Program-made: the position numbers and the translations under genes
Part shown: positions 9,220 to 16,670 of the stretch, piece by piece
Position numbering within the stretch: the stretch's first letter is position 1
How the letters are laid out: every line of letters begins with the position of its first letter
Origin: JBBQYA01 sp031412335
GTDB taxonomy: Bacteria > Bacteroidota > Bacteroidia > Sphingobacteriales > Sphingobacteriaceae
Direction of reading: 5' to 3'
Assembly (NCBI GenBank): GCA_031412335.1
Contig: JANOCT010000001.1
Location: 124,001 to 188,000 of the forward strand
Length of the DNA: 64,000 nucleotides
The notes under the pieces: model-generated
Seen by the model: only the letters and a program-made list of their open reading frames with translations
What the model was told of the DNA's origin: nothing
The model's database searches: none

Positions 9220-10077
9220 ATGAACAACTTTGGAGGCGATTGGACAGAAAATAAAATTGAAATTTTGATTGAGTATGCAAAAGCATATCTTAACATAATG
9301 AACGTATACGCTCAAAAATATGACTGGAAGCTTTTATACTTTGATGGATTTGCAGGCTCTGGATTCATAAAAAAAGGTAAAAAAGAAAATCAGAAATTGA
9401 TAGTTGGGGCAGCAAAAAGAATTATCGAAATAGATCAACCAAGACCTTTCGACTTGTTCTATTTTGTTGAAAAAGAAACAGATAATGCCGAATTATTAAG
9501 AGAAAATACTGAAAAGCTATTTCCTGATAAAAATATTCATATAGTCAATACTGATTGTAATGAGAAAATTATGTCAATGAGTAATTTCCTTTCAAGTCCA
9601 AAAGGAAAAAAATATAAAGCTCTGGCATATATTGACCCTTGTGGAATGCAGTTGAATTGGAGTTCACTCGAAGCCTTACAAAAACTATCAGTTGACGTTT
9701 GGATTTTGATTCCTACTGGAATGGGTGTAAATAGATTATTAAAAAATGATTCAAATATATCTGATGCTTGGGTATCAAAACTTGAAGTATTCTTAGGAAT
9801 GACAAAGGAAAATATTTTAAAACATTTTTATAAAGAAACAACAACGTTGACATTGTTTGGAGAAGAAGTAAAAACCACTAAAGAACAAAAAGCTATAGAA
9901 AAATCTGCAATTCTTTATCAAAGCAGGTTGAATAATTTATTTAAATTTGTGTCTGAACCTTACATTTTAAAAAATACTTCAAACTCAATAATGTTTCATT
10001 TCTTGATGGCTTCCAATAATAAATCGGCAGTTAAAATCGCAAATGAAATCATTTCTAAATTTAATAAAATACATTAA
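9220..10077 (+). CDS. tcmP: Three-Cys-motif partner protein TcmP
   Basis: 285 residues. It begins GGDWTENKIEILIEYAKAYL, as TcmP family proteins do. The core has a methyltransferase-like look: YFDGFAGSG (residues about 45-53, resembling motif I DxFAGSG), an acidic strand end in YFVEKETDN, NTDCNEKI, and AYIDPCGMQLNW where DNA methyltransferases carry DPPY. TcmP is known as the genomic partner of the Gp37/Gp68-like three-cysteine radical SAM protein, which here starts 2 bases after its stop codon. The biochemical function of the pair is not established. The SAM-dependent nucleic-acid methyltransferase-like fold is my inference from motif order. The pair is bracketed by repeat copies A and B. Confidence 0.82.
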   Translation: MNNFGGDWTENKIEILIEYAKAYLNIMNVYAQKYDWKLLYFDGFAGSGFIKKGKKENQKLIVGAAKRIIEIDQPRPFDLFYFVEKETDNAELLRENTEKLFPDKNIHIVNTDCNEKIMSMSNFLSSPKGKKYKALAYIDPCGMQLNWSSLEALQKLSVDVWILIPTGMGVNRLLKNDSNISDAWVSKLEVFLGMTKENILKHFYKETTTLTLFGEEVKTTKEQKAIEKSAILYQSRLNNLFKFVSEPYILKNTSNSIMFHFLMASNNKSAVKIANEIISKFNKIH

Positions 10078-10079
10078 AT

Positions 10080-10805
10080 ATGGCACAATCTAGTATTGAA
10101 TGGACAGAAATGACTTGGAACCCAACAACTGGCTGTGATAAGATTTCAGCAGGTTGTAAATTTTGCTATGCAGAGATTATGTCCAAAAGACTTCAAGCAA
10201 TGGGAGTTGATAAGTACAAAGACAACTTTAAAGTTCGAACCCACGATGAATCTCTAAACATTCCCTATACTTGGAAAAATTCAAAAGTTGTTTTTGTTAA
10301 CTCAATGAGTGACTTATTTCACGAAGAAATACCTTTGACGTTTATAAAGAAAGTATTTAAAGTTATGAACGAAAATCCACAGCACGTCTTTCAAGTATTA
10401 ACAAAAAGGGCTGAAAGACTTTCAGATTTACATAAAGAGTTGAAGTGGACGCATAATATTTGGATGGGAGTTTCGGTAGAAAATGATAAAGTAATCAACA
10501 GAATAGATTTTTTGAGACAAATAAATGCAAGAGTAAAATTTCTTTCGCTTGAACCATTAATTGGGCCATTAAAAAAACTAAACCTTGATAAAATAGATTG
10601 GGTGATTGTAGGAGGAGAAAGTGGACATAAGCCACGAACTATGAATCCAGAATGGGTTTTAAATATTCAAGAGCAATGTGAAAATTCAGATGTCGCCTTC
10701 TTTTTTAAACAATGGGGAGGCAAAAACAAAAAAGCGGCTGGAAGATTATTGAATGGAAGAACGTATGACGAGATGCCTGAAATTGAATTACAAAAAAGTG
10801 TTTAA
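10080..10805 (+). CDS. Phage Gp37/Gp68-like three-Cys radical SAM protein (DUF5131-type)
   Basis: 241 residues, close to full family length. IEWTEMTWNPTTGC leads into the three cysteines Cys19, Cys26 and Cys29 (CDKISAGCKFCYAE), the likely 4Fe-4S site. Further family marks are VFVNSMSDLFHEEIP, VLTKRAERL, MGVSVEN, FLSLEPLIGPL, VIVGGESGHKPR and the terminal FFKQWGG. The family occurs in phages and in accessory regions of bacteria. The reaction is unknown, though the fold and cysteines suggest radical SAM chemistry. It is translationally linked to tcmP (2-base gap), and repeat B begins 36 bases after its stop, making a two-gene unit between repeats. Confidence 0.85.
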   Translation: MAQSSIEWTEMTWNPTTGCDKISAGCKFCYAEIMSKRLQAMGVDKYKDNFKVRTHDESLNIPYTWKNSKVVFVNSMSDLFHEEIPLTFIKKVFKVMNENPQHVFQVLTKRAERLSDLHKELKWTHNIWMGVSVENDKVINRIDFLRQINARVKFLSLEPLIGPLKKLNLDKIDWVIVGGESGHKPRTMNPEWVLNIQEQCENSDVAFFFKQWGGKNKKAAGRLLNGRTYDEMPEIELQKSV

Positions 10806-10840
10806 GGAAGCAGCAAACAATTAATTGGTTTTATAAACCT

Positions 10841-11283
10841 AGCTCGCCTTAATATCAAAATTCCGTTCAGCTTCCATCTCCATCCTACTTCGCAGAATTA
10901 GTAATTCTGTGATCTAAATTTAAACTTCTTATTCTCCCCTACCCCAAATTTTCAACTCAATTTGAGCTTTTCATTTGTGTAATCAAAAAAGAAAAAAAAT
11001 TTCAAATTGATTACACATGTGTAATCAAAAAAAGTGTAATCAAAAAAATTGATTACAAAAATTCTGATTACAAAAATATTAGCTAAGATTCTCTATATTA
11101 AAGTATTAGATCTTTAGAATTTGTTATTTTAAAGCTTTATTTTAGACTTAATAATCCGATATTTAAACCAACATTTGATTGAATGATATTTTTATTTGAA
11201 TAGATTTCTAAAACATTTTCAGTTTCCTAATTATAAGTTATTTTTGAAAAATGGATAAAGTGGTTTGTATTTTCAAGAGTTAG
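10841..11283 (+). repeat. Modular intergenic repeat, copy B (longest, modules M1-M4)
   Basis: The 500-base gap after the Gp37-like gene is almost entirely this repeat. M1 (TATCAAAATTCCGTTC, then CTACTTCGCAG and TTAGTAATTC), M2 (CAATTTGAGCTTTTCATTTG plus a series of GTAATCA/TGATTAC units), M3 (AATCCGATATTTAAACCAAC) and M4 (GATATTTTTATTTGAATAGA, AAACATTTTCAGTTTCCTAA, AATGGATAAAG). M2 has a perfect 22-base palindrome at 11007-11028 built from TTGATTACACA and its reverse complement. No gene is seen within. The right edge runs into GTTAGAGGCA, which resembles the right core of the attC-like sites further on. Confidence 0.75.
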
Positions 11284-11305
11284 AGGCACGTAGGCCACGA
11301 CAACA

Positions 11306-11929
11306 ATGATAGATAAACGAACCACAAAAAATCAACATCAAGAAATTGATGAGCAACTGAAAAATCTTTCGGACACTGAAATTATGCTCGAATTCTCAAG
11401 TCTGTTGAATTCAATTTATCCTCACTTAGTAAAGACACACAATCATTGTTACGACCCTTTTGACAACATCTCTGAAGTTCTTTATTTCAACTTTGTTCAC
11501 TCGACATTCTCAGGTAAATATGGTTCTATAATAAACCGGCAAGAAACTCATAAGTATGGTTTTTCACTTCATTGTTACAGAAATATAAATCACATTTCAA
11601 TCGCTCCCAAACACTTTCCGTTTACTAGCGAAAGTTCACAAGGACAATTGACTTTCAAAGACAAGCAAGAATTTGAAGACAAAGAATTTATTTTCATTCT
11701 GTTTGGCGACAAGCAAAACAATCTATCGGGCGACAGTGACCAAGTTAAAGTTGAAACCGTAAATTTTGACTTCGTGAATTTTATAATGGTGGACAAAAAA
11801 TCAGGACTAAATTTTCGCAACCAAGACAGTTTATGGGTGGACAAAAATCTTGTTGACTTTGAACTTGTTTTGGAAGACTTCGACAAAGCAGAACACGAAT
11901 TTTATAAAACGGACACATATGCAGACTGA
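11306..11929 (+). CDS. Hypothetical protein, cassette-like orphan
   Basis: 207 residues, soluble, with a charged N-terminus (MIDKRTTKNQHQEIDEQLKN). I do not recognise the family. It has no signal peptide and no membrane segment; the C-terminal half alternates hydrophobic and acidic residues (VDFELVLEDFDKAEHEF). Its G+C content looks a little higher than the surrounding DNA and its codon use differs (many GAC, ACA, TTC), as for the next gene. It starts about 17 bases after a GTTAGAGGCA core and is followed by an attC-like site, so it looks like the first member of a short gene-cassette run. Confidence 0.6.
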   Translation: MIDKRTTKNQHQEIDEQLKNLSDTEIMLEFSSLLNSIYPHLVKTHNHCYDPFDNISEVLYFNFVHSTFSGKYGSIINRQETHKYGFSLHCYRNINHISIAPKHFPFTSESSQGQLTFKDKQEFEDKEFIFILFGDKQNNLSGDSDQVKVETVNFDFVNFIMVDKKSGLNFRNQDSLWVDKNLVDFELVLEDFDKAEHEFYKTDTYAD

Positions 11930-11950
11930 AAAAATAGGATCCCATAATCT

Positions 11951-12053
11951 CACCGACAAGGATTTAGCGGTTAAATGAAAGTTTCCCGCAAAAGCAGGAC
12001 AAGTTGTGCTTCGAAATCGCCAACTTCTTGTATCTGCAAAACGTTAGCGGTCT
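11951..12053 (+). repeat. attC-like site 1 between cassette genes
   Basis: The spacer between 11929 and 12090 has a left arm CACCGACAAGGATTTAGCGG and a right arm ending AAAACGTTAGCGGTC, partly complementary to each other, with the family word TGCTTCG inside. The right core lies 37 bases before the next start codon. It is less symmetrical than sites 2 and 3, so taken alone it would be weak. It is listed because its right core matches theirs. Confidence 0.45.
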
Positions 12054-12089
12054 TTCTGTGGCGACAGTGCAACATCAAACAAACAGACA

Positions 12090-13067
12090 TTGAATAGACG
12101 ACATAACATAACAAAACTTTTCAGCGGACTGCTCAACATTCTGACTTGCTTAATTGCGACAACAGTAATTCTTTTGCGGCAGGAATGGTTTGGTAGTGGC
12201 GACAAATACTCATTCATTTTTTGGACAATCCCAATTGCTGTTGGACTTGCAATTAGTGGGGAAACAATTCTTAATCTTTTTCGGACACTTCATTTTTCGC
12301 TACGACTGATTTTAATAATATTAACGGCTGGACTTGTTTCTGTTGGTTGGGTTTATTTCATCTATTTGATTTTAGGTGGAATGATCAACGCTTTTAGTAT
12401 TCCAATTTTTTACCTATGGATTGGTGGTTGTGTTGTTCAGCTATTATTTCTTGACTGGCGTTTACCAAAACCGAATGAAAAACCAAAGGTTTCTAAAGTA
12501 GTTCTTGGCTTGCTTGCATTTCCTCTGACTTTGATAGTTGTAGTTGTTGCAATCTTTCTCTTTTCGTTTTTAGGTTCATATTTGACAAGACCAGAGAAAG
12601 AAACTTATCTAATTCCAAACAACTTTGAAGGAAAGTTTAGAATTATTTTCGGAGAGAAGTGTGGCATCAATCCAACGACTGAAGACGGCAGAAGAGTTTT
12701 GCAAATTCCCGACAACGGAATTTTAATCATTCAACCAAAGTTTGAGGCAGGCACAATTGACCACGAATATTATTTGGTTGATAAAAATGGGAGGCGACAA
12801 AAAATAAATATGCTTTGGGCCTACAAGCAACGGGAAACAAAATCTCCTGGAGTTTTATTAGGCGGTTCAGGTAGTATGGTTGGTGCAATGCCTGACGGTA
12901 GTTCATCAAGCGAATCTCCATTAGCAATTCACTTTTCTGACTTCACAGTATTTAATAAAGACACGACAACACAAGACGAAAGAGAAGATTATAAACATCA
13001 ACAACAATTTGACTCACTAACAAACACATTGGTGAATGAATGTAGACAGAAAAGCACGAACCGCTAA
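12090..13067 (+). CDS. Multi-pass membrane protein with a C-terminal soluble domain, unknown function
   Basis: 325 residues from a TTG start; no in-frame ATG lies before the membrane region. About five hydrophobic segments occupy residues 8-170 (LFSGLLNILTCLIATTVILL, SFIFWTIPIAVGLAI, LILIILTAGLVSVGWVYFIY, IFYLWIGGCVVQLLFL, VVLGLLAFPLTLIVVVVAIF). The C-terminal half starts YLIPNNFEGKFRIIFGEKCG, resembling the DUF6843 lead-in YLIPxxFxGxxxI. The last residues Thr-Asn-Arg and the stop codon are encoded by the CCGCTAA start of the next attC-like site. Codon use resembles 11306-11929 more than the core genes. Role unknown. Confidence 0.65.
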   Translation: MNRRHNITKLFSGLLNILTCLIATTVILLRQEWFGSGDKYSFIFWTIPIAVGLAISGETILNLFRTLHFSLRLILIILTAGLVSVGWVYFIYLILGGMINAFSIPIFYLWIGGCVVQLLFLDWRLPKPNEKPKVSKVVLGLLAFPLTLIVVVVAIFLFSFLGSYLTRPEKETYLIPNNFEGKFRIIFGEKCGINPTTEDGRRVLQIPDNGILIIQPKFEAGTIDHEYYLVDKNGRRQKINMLWAYKQRETKSPGVLLGGSGSMVGAMPDGSSSSESPLAIHFSDFTVFNKDTTTQDEREDYKHQQQFDSLTNTLVNECRQKSTNR

Positions 13068-13194
13068 CAAGGGGTTTGCAATAGCGGGGGTTCCGTGCTT
13101 CGTAGACACATTTGTGCAAGGTGGAAGTTCAGTTCTCCGAAGGAAGTTTAGAGCTAATAATCCCAGCCATCGAAAACCCCCTAAACGTTAGCAG
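13061..13194 (+). repeat. attC-like site 2
   Basis: Left arm CCGCTAACAAGGGGTTTG; right arm AAACCCCCTAAACGTTAGCAG. The outer CTAAC/GTTAG and the GGGG/CCCC blocks are complementary, so a single strand would fold into an imperfect hairpin. The inner GCGGGGGTTCCGTGCTTCGTA is shared with the site at 22.3 kb except for two bases. The site overlaps the stop codon of the preceding gene and its right core lies 31 bases before the next ATG, the layout expected of integron-type cassette junctions. Confidence 0.6.
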
Positions 13195-13224
13195 TCATTG
13201 TAAAACGACAACCACCAAGACAAA

Positions 13225-13851
13225 ATGGAATCAAAAAAGAATTTAAAGACTTGCAAAAATGGACATCAGTTCTTCAAGAGTTCCGACTGTCCGACCTGCC
13301 CTATTTGTGAAGAAGAAAGAAAACCCAAGGACAATTTTCTGTCACTAATTGGAGCGCCAGCCAGACGAGCATTAGAAGGAGAAGGAATAACAACTTTGGA
13401 GAAACTATCTGGATACAGTGAGAAAGATATTTTGACCTTGCATGGAATGGGAAAAAGCACTATACCGAAATTGAATTATGCATTAACAAAAGCAGGACTT
13501 TCATTCAAAAAAGATACAATTAATGAAGTAGAAAAGTATATACAACAATTTGAACCTGATATTCAAGAAAAATTAAATTCATTGCGACAATTATTTTTTG
13601 AGGTGTTGCCTGATACAGAAGAAAGTATCCGTTATAAAATACCAGCATTTAAAGTAGGTAAACATCATCTTTACTTTGCAGCTTACAAAAAGCACGTTGG
13701 TTTCTATCCTGTTTACGGTTTGACAGAAATTGAAAATGAAATTCAAGCGTATAGAGCAAAAAAAACCAAGGACAGTTTGCATTTTCCACACGACAAGCCT
13801 CTACCAATTGACTTGATTAAAAAAATAATAGATTTAAAATCCAAGTTATAA
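13225..13851 (+). CDS. Zinc-ribbon / helix-hairpin-helix / DUF1801 fusion protein
   Basis: 208 residues. Residues 10-30 hold a possible zinc ribbon (CKNGHQFFKSSDCPTCPIC). Residues 42-92 (LIGAPARRALEGEGITTLEK, then HGMGKSTIPKLNYALTKAGL) look like the helix-hairpin-helix found in RNA polymerase alpha C-terminal domains. Residues 100-208 (FFEVLPDTEESIRYKIPAFK, LYFAAYKKHVGFYPVYG, LHFPHDKPLP) match DUF1801, a YdhG-like fold. Proteins combining the helix-hairpin-helix and DUF1801 parts occur widely. A nucleic-acid or small-ligand role is plausible but unproven. It sits immediately after attC-like site 2. Confidence 0.75.
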   Translation: MESKKNLKTCKNGHQFFKSSDCPTCPICEEERKPKDNFLSLIGAPARRALEGEGITTLEKLSGYSEKDILTLHGMGKSTIPKLNYALTKAGLSFKKDTINEVEKYIQQFEPDIQEKLNSLRQLFFEVLPDTEESIRYKIPAFKVGKHHLYFAAYKKHVGFYPVYGLTEIENEIQAYRAKKTKDSLHFPHDKPLPIDLIKKIIDLKSKL

Positions 13852-14022
13852 TGACTGGGGAATAAATAACTATTGCCAAAAAAATGTTTGCGCAATAGTG
13901 AAGTGACTTGTAAATATAAAGTGTTATCTTTGTTTAACGCTTTGTTTCGGGGACAGAATGCGGCTTAGAAATCCTAACACTGCCCAAGCACAAACGTTGA
14001 TTACCATGTAAAAACACGAACC

Positions 14023-14802
14023 ATGAGACAAAAAGCATTAATCTTTTTAGTTTTAACTGCAATGTTAAGTTGTGATGATAAAGAGAAGGACATTGTTCTA
14101 AATATAAGTAGTTACCCAATGAATATTGGAACTGAATGGCAATATTACCGACAATTGATCATAAATAAATACGAGTCGGAAACATCAAATAAGATAATTG
14201 ATATTGATACAATAAATTTTACTTACAAAGTTTGGATTGAAAAGGACACAGTTCTTAATGATACCATGAATGTCAAAGTATTTAAAGCTCAAGAAATTGA
14301 TGATAATTGGACATCAAACCACTATAAATTCTTAGATAAAGATGGTCTAAAAAACTATGCTTATTCTAATACTGGAGCAAATGTTTTTGCAAAGAAAAGC
14401 AGTTATTTAAAATCTTCCATAGACTTCAGCGAATTGACAAGTGATGAATTAATTTTTGAAGCGAAGCCAACATTAGATGTTAAATTACCACTTGATGGAA
14501 ATTCGTCTTGGACTTATAGACATTCTACAGATACAAGATCATTGCAAATTGACAAAAAAGTTATTGGAATTGAAAGTGTAAAACTAATTGGACAAAACTT
14601 TGATTGTTTCAAGATTGACTGGAAATATTTGAATGACCCAGGGTATGAAGGGATTAAGATTACAGATTGGATTTCTGAAAAAGGGTTAATAAAGAGATTA
14701 ACAATTCAAGACCGAGTAACCTTCACAAATGAATCTGGAGAACCTTTATATTATGGACAATTTATAGAAACACTAACAATAAAATCGATAAATATAAAAT
14801 AA
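14023..14802 (+). CDS. Predicted lipoprotein, unknown function
   Basis: 259 residues. The lipoprotein signal FLVLTAMLSC ends at Cys17, followed by DDKEKD. The mature part is beta-rich with regularly spaced Tyr and Trp (MNIGTEWQYYRQLIINKY, DGNSSWTYRHSTDT, GYEGIKITDWISEKGLIKRL). This order (tag, 'intact-water' style beta strands, and a late ISEKGLIKR) is typical of Bacteroidota outer-membrane lipoproteins of unknown role. A degenerate right core (AAACGTTGATTACC) ends about 17 bases before the start, suggesting it belongs to the cassette run. The following spacer leads into repeat C. Confidence 0.6.
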   Translation: MRQKALIFLVLTAMLSCDDKEKDIVLNISSYPMNIGTEWQYYRQLIINKYESETSNKIIDIDTINFTYKVWIEKDTVLNDTMNVKVFKAQEIDDNWTSNHYKFLDKDGLKNYAYSNTGANVFAKKSSYLKSSIDFSELTSDELIFEAKPTLDVKLPLDGNSSWTYRHSTDTRSLQIDKKVIGIESVKLIGQNFDCFKIDWKYLNDPGYEGIKITDWISEKGLIKRLTIQDRVTFTNESGEPLYYGQFIETLTIKSINIK

Positions 14803-14910
14803 TTAAGGTGTACAAAAACGGCTAAATCCAATAAGGGTTTCAGAGGTTTTCGGTCGGCATTTCTCGACTCGTAATTCTTTTATCGTGGATAGTGAAACGC
14901 ACCTAAATCT

Positions 14911-15115
14911 AAGTTTGGCATAGTCTCCATCCTACTTCACAACATTAATAAATCTCTGATTTAAATTTTAAACTTCTTATTCACCACCACCCAAAATTTT
15001 CAACACAATTTGAGCTTTTCATTTGTGTAATCAATACTGAAAAAAAATTTCAAATTGATTACATATGTGTAATCAAAAAAAGTGTAATCAAAAAAAATGA
15101 ATACAAAATTATGTC
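14911..15115 (+). repeat. Modular intergenic repeat, copy C (modules M1 part + M2)
   Basis: The 341-base gap after 14802 contains TCTCCATCCTACTTCAC, CTTCTTATTCACCACC and the M2 stretch CAATTTGAGCTTTTCATTTG, closely matching copy B. The palindrome at 15055-15076 differs from that of copy B by one base. It stops where B continues into M3; M3 and M4 appear instead as copy D at 16671, beyond the HxlR-Ohr-glyoxalase genes. The preceding 100 bases hold nothing I recognise. Confidence 0.7.
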
Positions 15116-15143
15116 TAAATAAAGAGTAAGAAATTTCAGCTCA

Positions 15144-15524
15144 TTACACCTTTTGCTTTTTCATTCTGTATTCTTCCCCCCAATCAGCCATAGATTGAAT
15201 TATGGGACCTAGCGTCAAACCAAAATCAGTAAGCGTATATTCAACTTTTGGAGGTACTTCTGCATAAATCTTTCTGTTTAAAATACCATCATCTTCTAAT
15301 TCTCTCAATTGAGAGGTTAACATTGATTGCGTTATTCCTATCACAGATCGTTTTAATTCGCCAAACCTTGCTGGAGAGGTATGATAGATAGCATTAATTA
15401 AAATTGCTTTCCATTTTCCACCTAAAACTTGCATTGTTGCCGTTACTGGGCAAGATTTTTCATCAAAAACAATTTTTTCTTCGTTTTTAACTTCTTGATT
15501 ATCAATATTAGTATTGTTTAGCAT
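15144..15524 (-). CDS. HxlR-family winged-helix transcriptional regulator
   Basis: 126 residues. The HxlR pattern is complete: CPVTATMQVLGGKWKAILI (with the sensor-type Cys before PVT), FGELKRSVIGITQSMLTSQL as the recognition helix, LRELEDDGIL, and VPPKVEYTLTDFGLTLGPI. Members of this family sense quinones, aldehydes or thiol stress and usually control a divergently transcribed neighbour. Here the divergent gene is a truncated short-chain dehydrogenase (15609-15704) followed by Ohr and a glyoxalase-like gene. The 84-base divergent spacer, with the palindrome CATTTTAAATG at about 15531-15541, is the likely control region. Confidence 0.9.
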   Translation of the reverse strand: MLNNTNIDNQEVKNEEKIVFDEKSCPVTATMQVLGGKWKAILINAIYHTSPARFGELKRSVIGITQSMLTSQLRELEDDGILNRKIYAEVPPKVEYTLTDFGLTLGPIIQSMADWGEEYRMKKQKV

Positions 15525-15608
15525 ACTTACACATTTTAAATGTACTACTTGTTTTATTTATTTTAACTCTGAATATTTGCACTACAAAAATAAAACAAAG
15601 TAATAAAC

Positions 15609-15704
15609 ATGTCAAGTAAAATCATTCTAATTACAGGAGCAAGTACAGGTTTAGGCAAGCTCACTCGAAAATTAATGTCCGACTCTCAAAATTTTGTAAT
15701 CTAA
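15609..15704 (+). pseudogene. Truncated short-chain dehydrogenase/reductase remnant
   Basis: An ATG 84 bases from the HxlR start opens a 31-codon frame reading MSSKIILITGASTGLGKLTR, the Rossmann TGxxxGxG nucleotide-binding start of a classical short-chain dehydrogenase, then runs into a TAA at 15702. A working member is about 240-250 residues, so roughly seven eighths of the gene is gone. The next gene, Ohr, starts 19 bases on. HxlR regulators often face a short-chain dehydrogenase, so this is most simply an internal deletion that left the promoter driving ohr directly. Confidence 0.75.
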
Positions 15705-15723
15705 ATAGCTAAATAATAAAAAA

Positions 15724-16140
15724 ATGGAAAAAATTTATGAAGCAGAAGTGACAACCTTAGCAGGTCGTAACGGTCACTCAAAATCATCAGATGGCATATT
15801 GGATCTCGATATCAGATTTCCCAAAGAAATGGGAGGTGCTGGTGGCGCAACAAATCCCGAACAACTTTTCGCAGCAGCTTGGTCAGCTTGTTTTGGAACG
15901 AGTGTAACAGTTGCGGCTGGAATTGAAAAAGTTAAAATTGGAGAAGTTACTGTAACAGCTAAAATTGGTGTTTTACATGATAACGGTAATTTTGATATTG
16001 GTGCACATCTTCTTGTCAAAATAAACGACGTGGATTATGATACCGCAAAAAAACTGGTAGAAGCGACAAAGTCAATTTGTTCTTATTCAAAAGCAACAAA
16101 AGGAAATATCAACGCCATTTATGAAGTTGTACCGAATTAA
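15724..16140 (+). CDS. ohr: Organic hydroperoxide resistance protein (OsmC/Ohr family)
   Basis: 138 residues, the usual Ohr length. Both redox cysteines are present: Cys56 in WSACFGTSV and Cys119 in ICSYSKATKGN. GGAGGATNPEQLFAAAW is the family signature before the first cysteine. Ohr reduces organic hydroperoxides in the cytoplasm using dihydrolipoamide-type thiols. It follows the short-chain dehydrogenase remnant and precedes a VOC-fold gene, opposite an HxlR regulator, suggesting thiol/peroxide-responsive control. Confidence 0.93.
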   Translation: MEKIYEAEVTTLAGRNGHSKSSDGILDLDIRFPKEMGGAGGATNPEQLFAAAWSACFGTSVTVAAGIEKVKIGEVTVTAKIGVLHDNGNFDIGAHLLVKINDVDYDTAKKLVEATKSICSYSKATKGNINAIYEVVPN

Positions 16141-16184
16141 GTAAAAAACGATAAAAATAAAAACTCATATAAATTTTAATAAAC

Positions 16185-16553
16185 ATGGTAACTACTTTAA
16201 ATTGGTTTGAAATCCCAGCAACTAATTTTGCTAGAGCAAAAGCATTTTATGCTACAGTGTTAGATGCTCAAATTCATGACGACCCTAATAGGCAATATGC
16301 ATATTTACCGTCCGATCCACAAAAAGGCGGATTTGGCGGAGCAATTGCTTGCGGTGAAAACTTTGTTCCTGCAATGACCGGCTCAACTGTTTACTTAGAT
16401 GGCGGAAATGACCTTTCAGTCCCATTAGGCAGAGTAGAAAGTGCCGGTGGAACAGTTATTCTGCCCAAAACTTCTATTGGTGAAAACGGAGGCTTTATTG
16501 CACTTTTTATCGACACAGAAGGAAACAAGGTAGGGTTCCATTCAATGGGTTAA
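16185..16553 (+). CDS. VOC-family (glyoxalase/bleomycin resistance fold) protein
   Basis: 122 residues with one bab-type VOC unit: NWFEIPATNFARAKAFYATV at the start, a middle GGFGGAIACGENF, and GGFIALFIDTEGNKVGFHSMG at the end. The pattern matches small VOC proteins often called glyoxalase-like. Metal ligands are not certain from sequence alone, so the reaction is unknown. It lies 44 bases after ohr on the same strand and is closed by a strong terminator at 16579-16626, making ohr and this gene one transcription unit. Confidence 0.85.
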   Translation: MVTTLNWFEIPATNFARAKAFYATVLDAQIHDDPNRQYAYLPSDPQKGGFGGAIACGENFVPAMTGSTVYLDGGNDLSVPLGRVESAGGTVILPKTSIGENGGFIALFIDTEGNKVGFHSMG

Positions 16554-16578
16554 TACGGAGTTCTCCAGTATCTTTGTT

Positions 16579-16626
16579 AAAAAGCTGATAGTAGTGTTAT
16601 CATTGATATTTCTATCAGCTTTTTGC
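16579..16626 (+). terminator. Rho-independent terminator after the ohr-VOC unit
   Basis: AAAAAGCTGATAG pairs perfectly with CTATCAGCTTTTT across a 20-base loop, and the T-run of the right arm follows the GC pairs. It lies 26 bases after the VOC stop codon. Confidence 0.85.
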
Positions 16627-16670
16627 TTTATCCATGTACAAAGACATCAGTAAACATCATCAAAACACCC

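Noticed and set aside
10981..11080. Repeated GTAATCA units as a possible CRISPR or iteron origin
   Set aside because: Unit length is 7-8 bases with irregular spacing, there is no replication initiator gene nearby, and the same block sits inside a dispersed repeat.
13852..14022. A fourth attC-like site between 13851 and 14023
   Set aside because: Only the right core (AAACGTTG) is recognisable and no left arm pairs with it, so I mention it only under the following gene.
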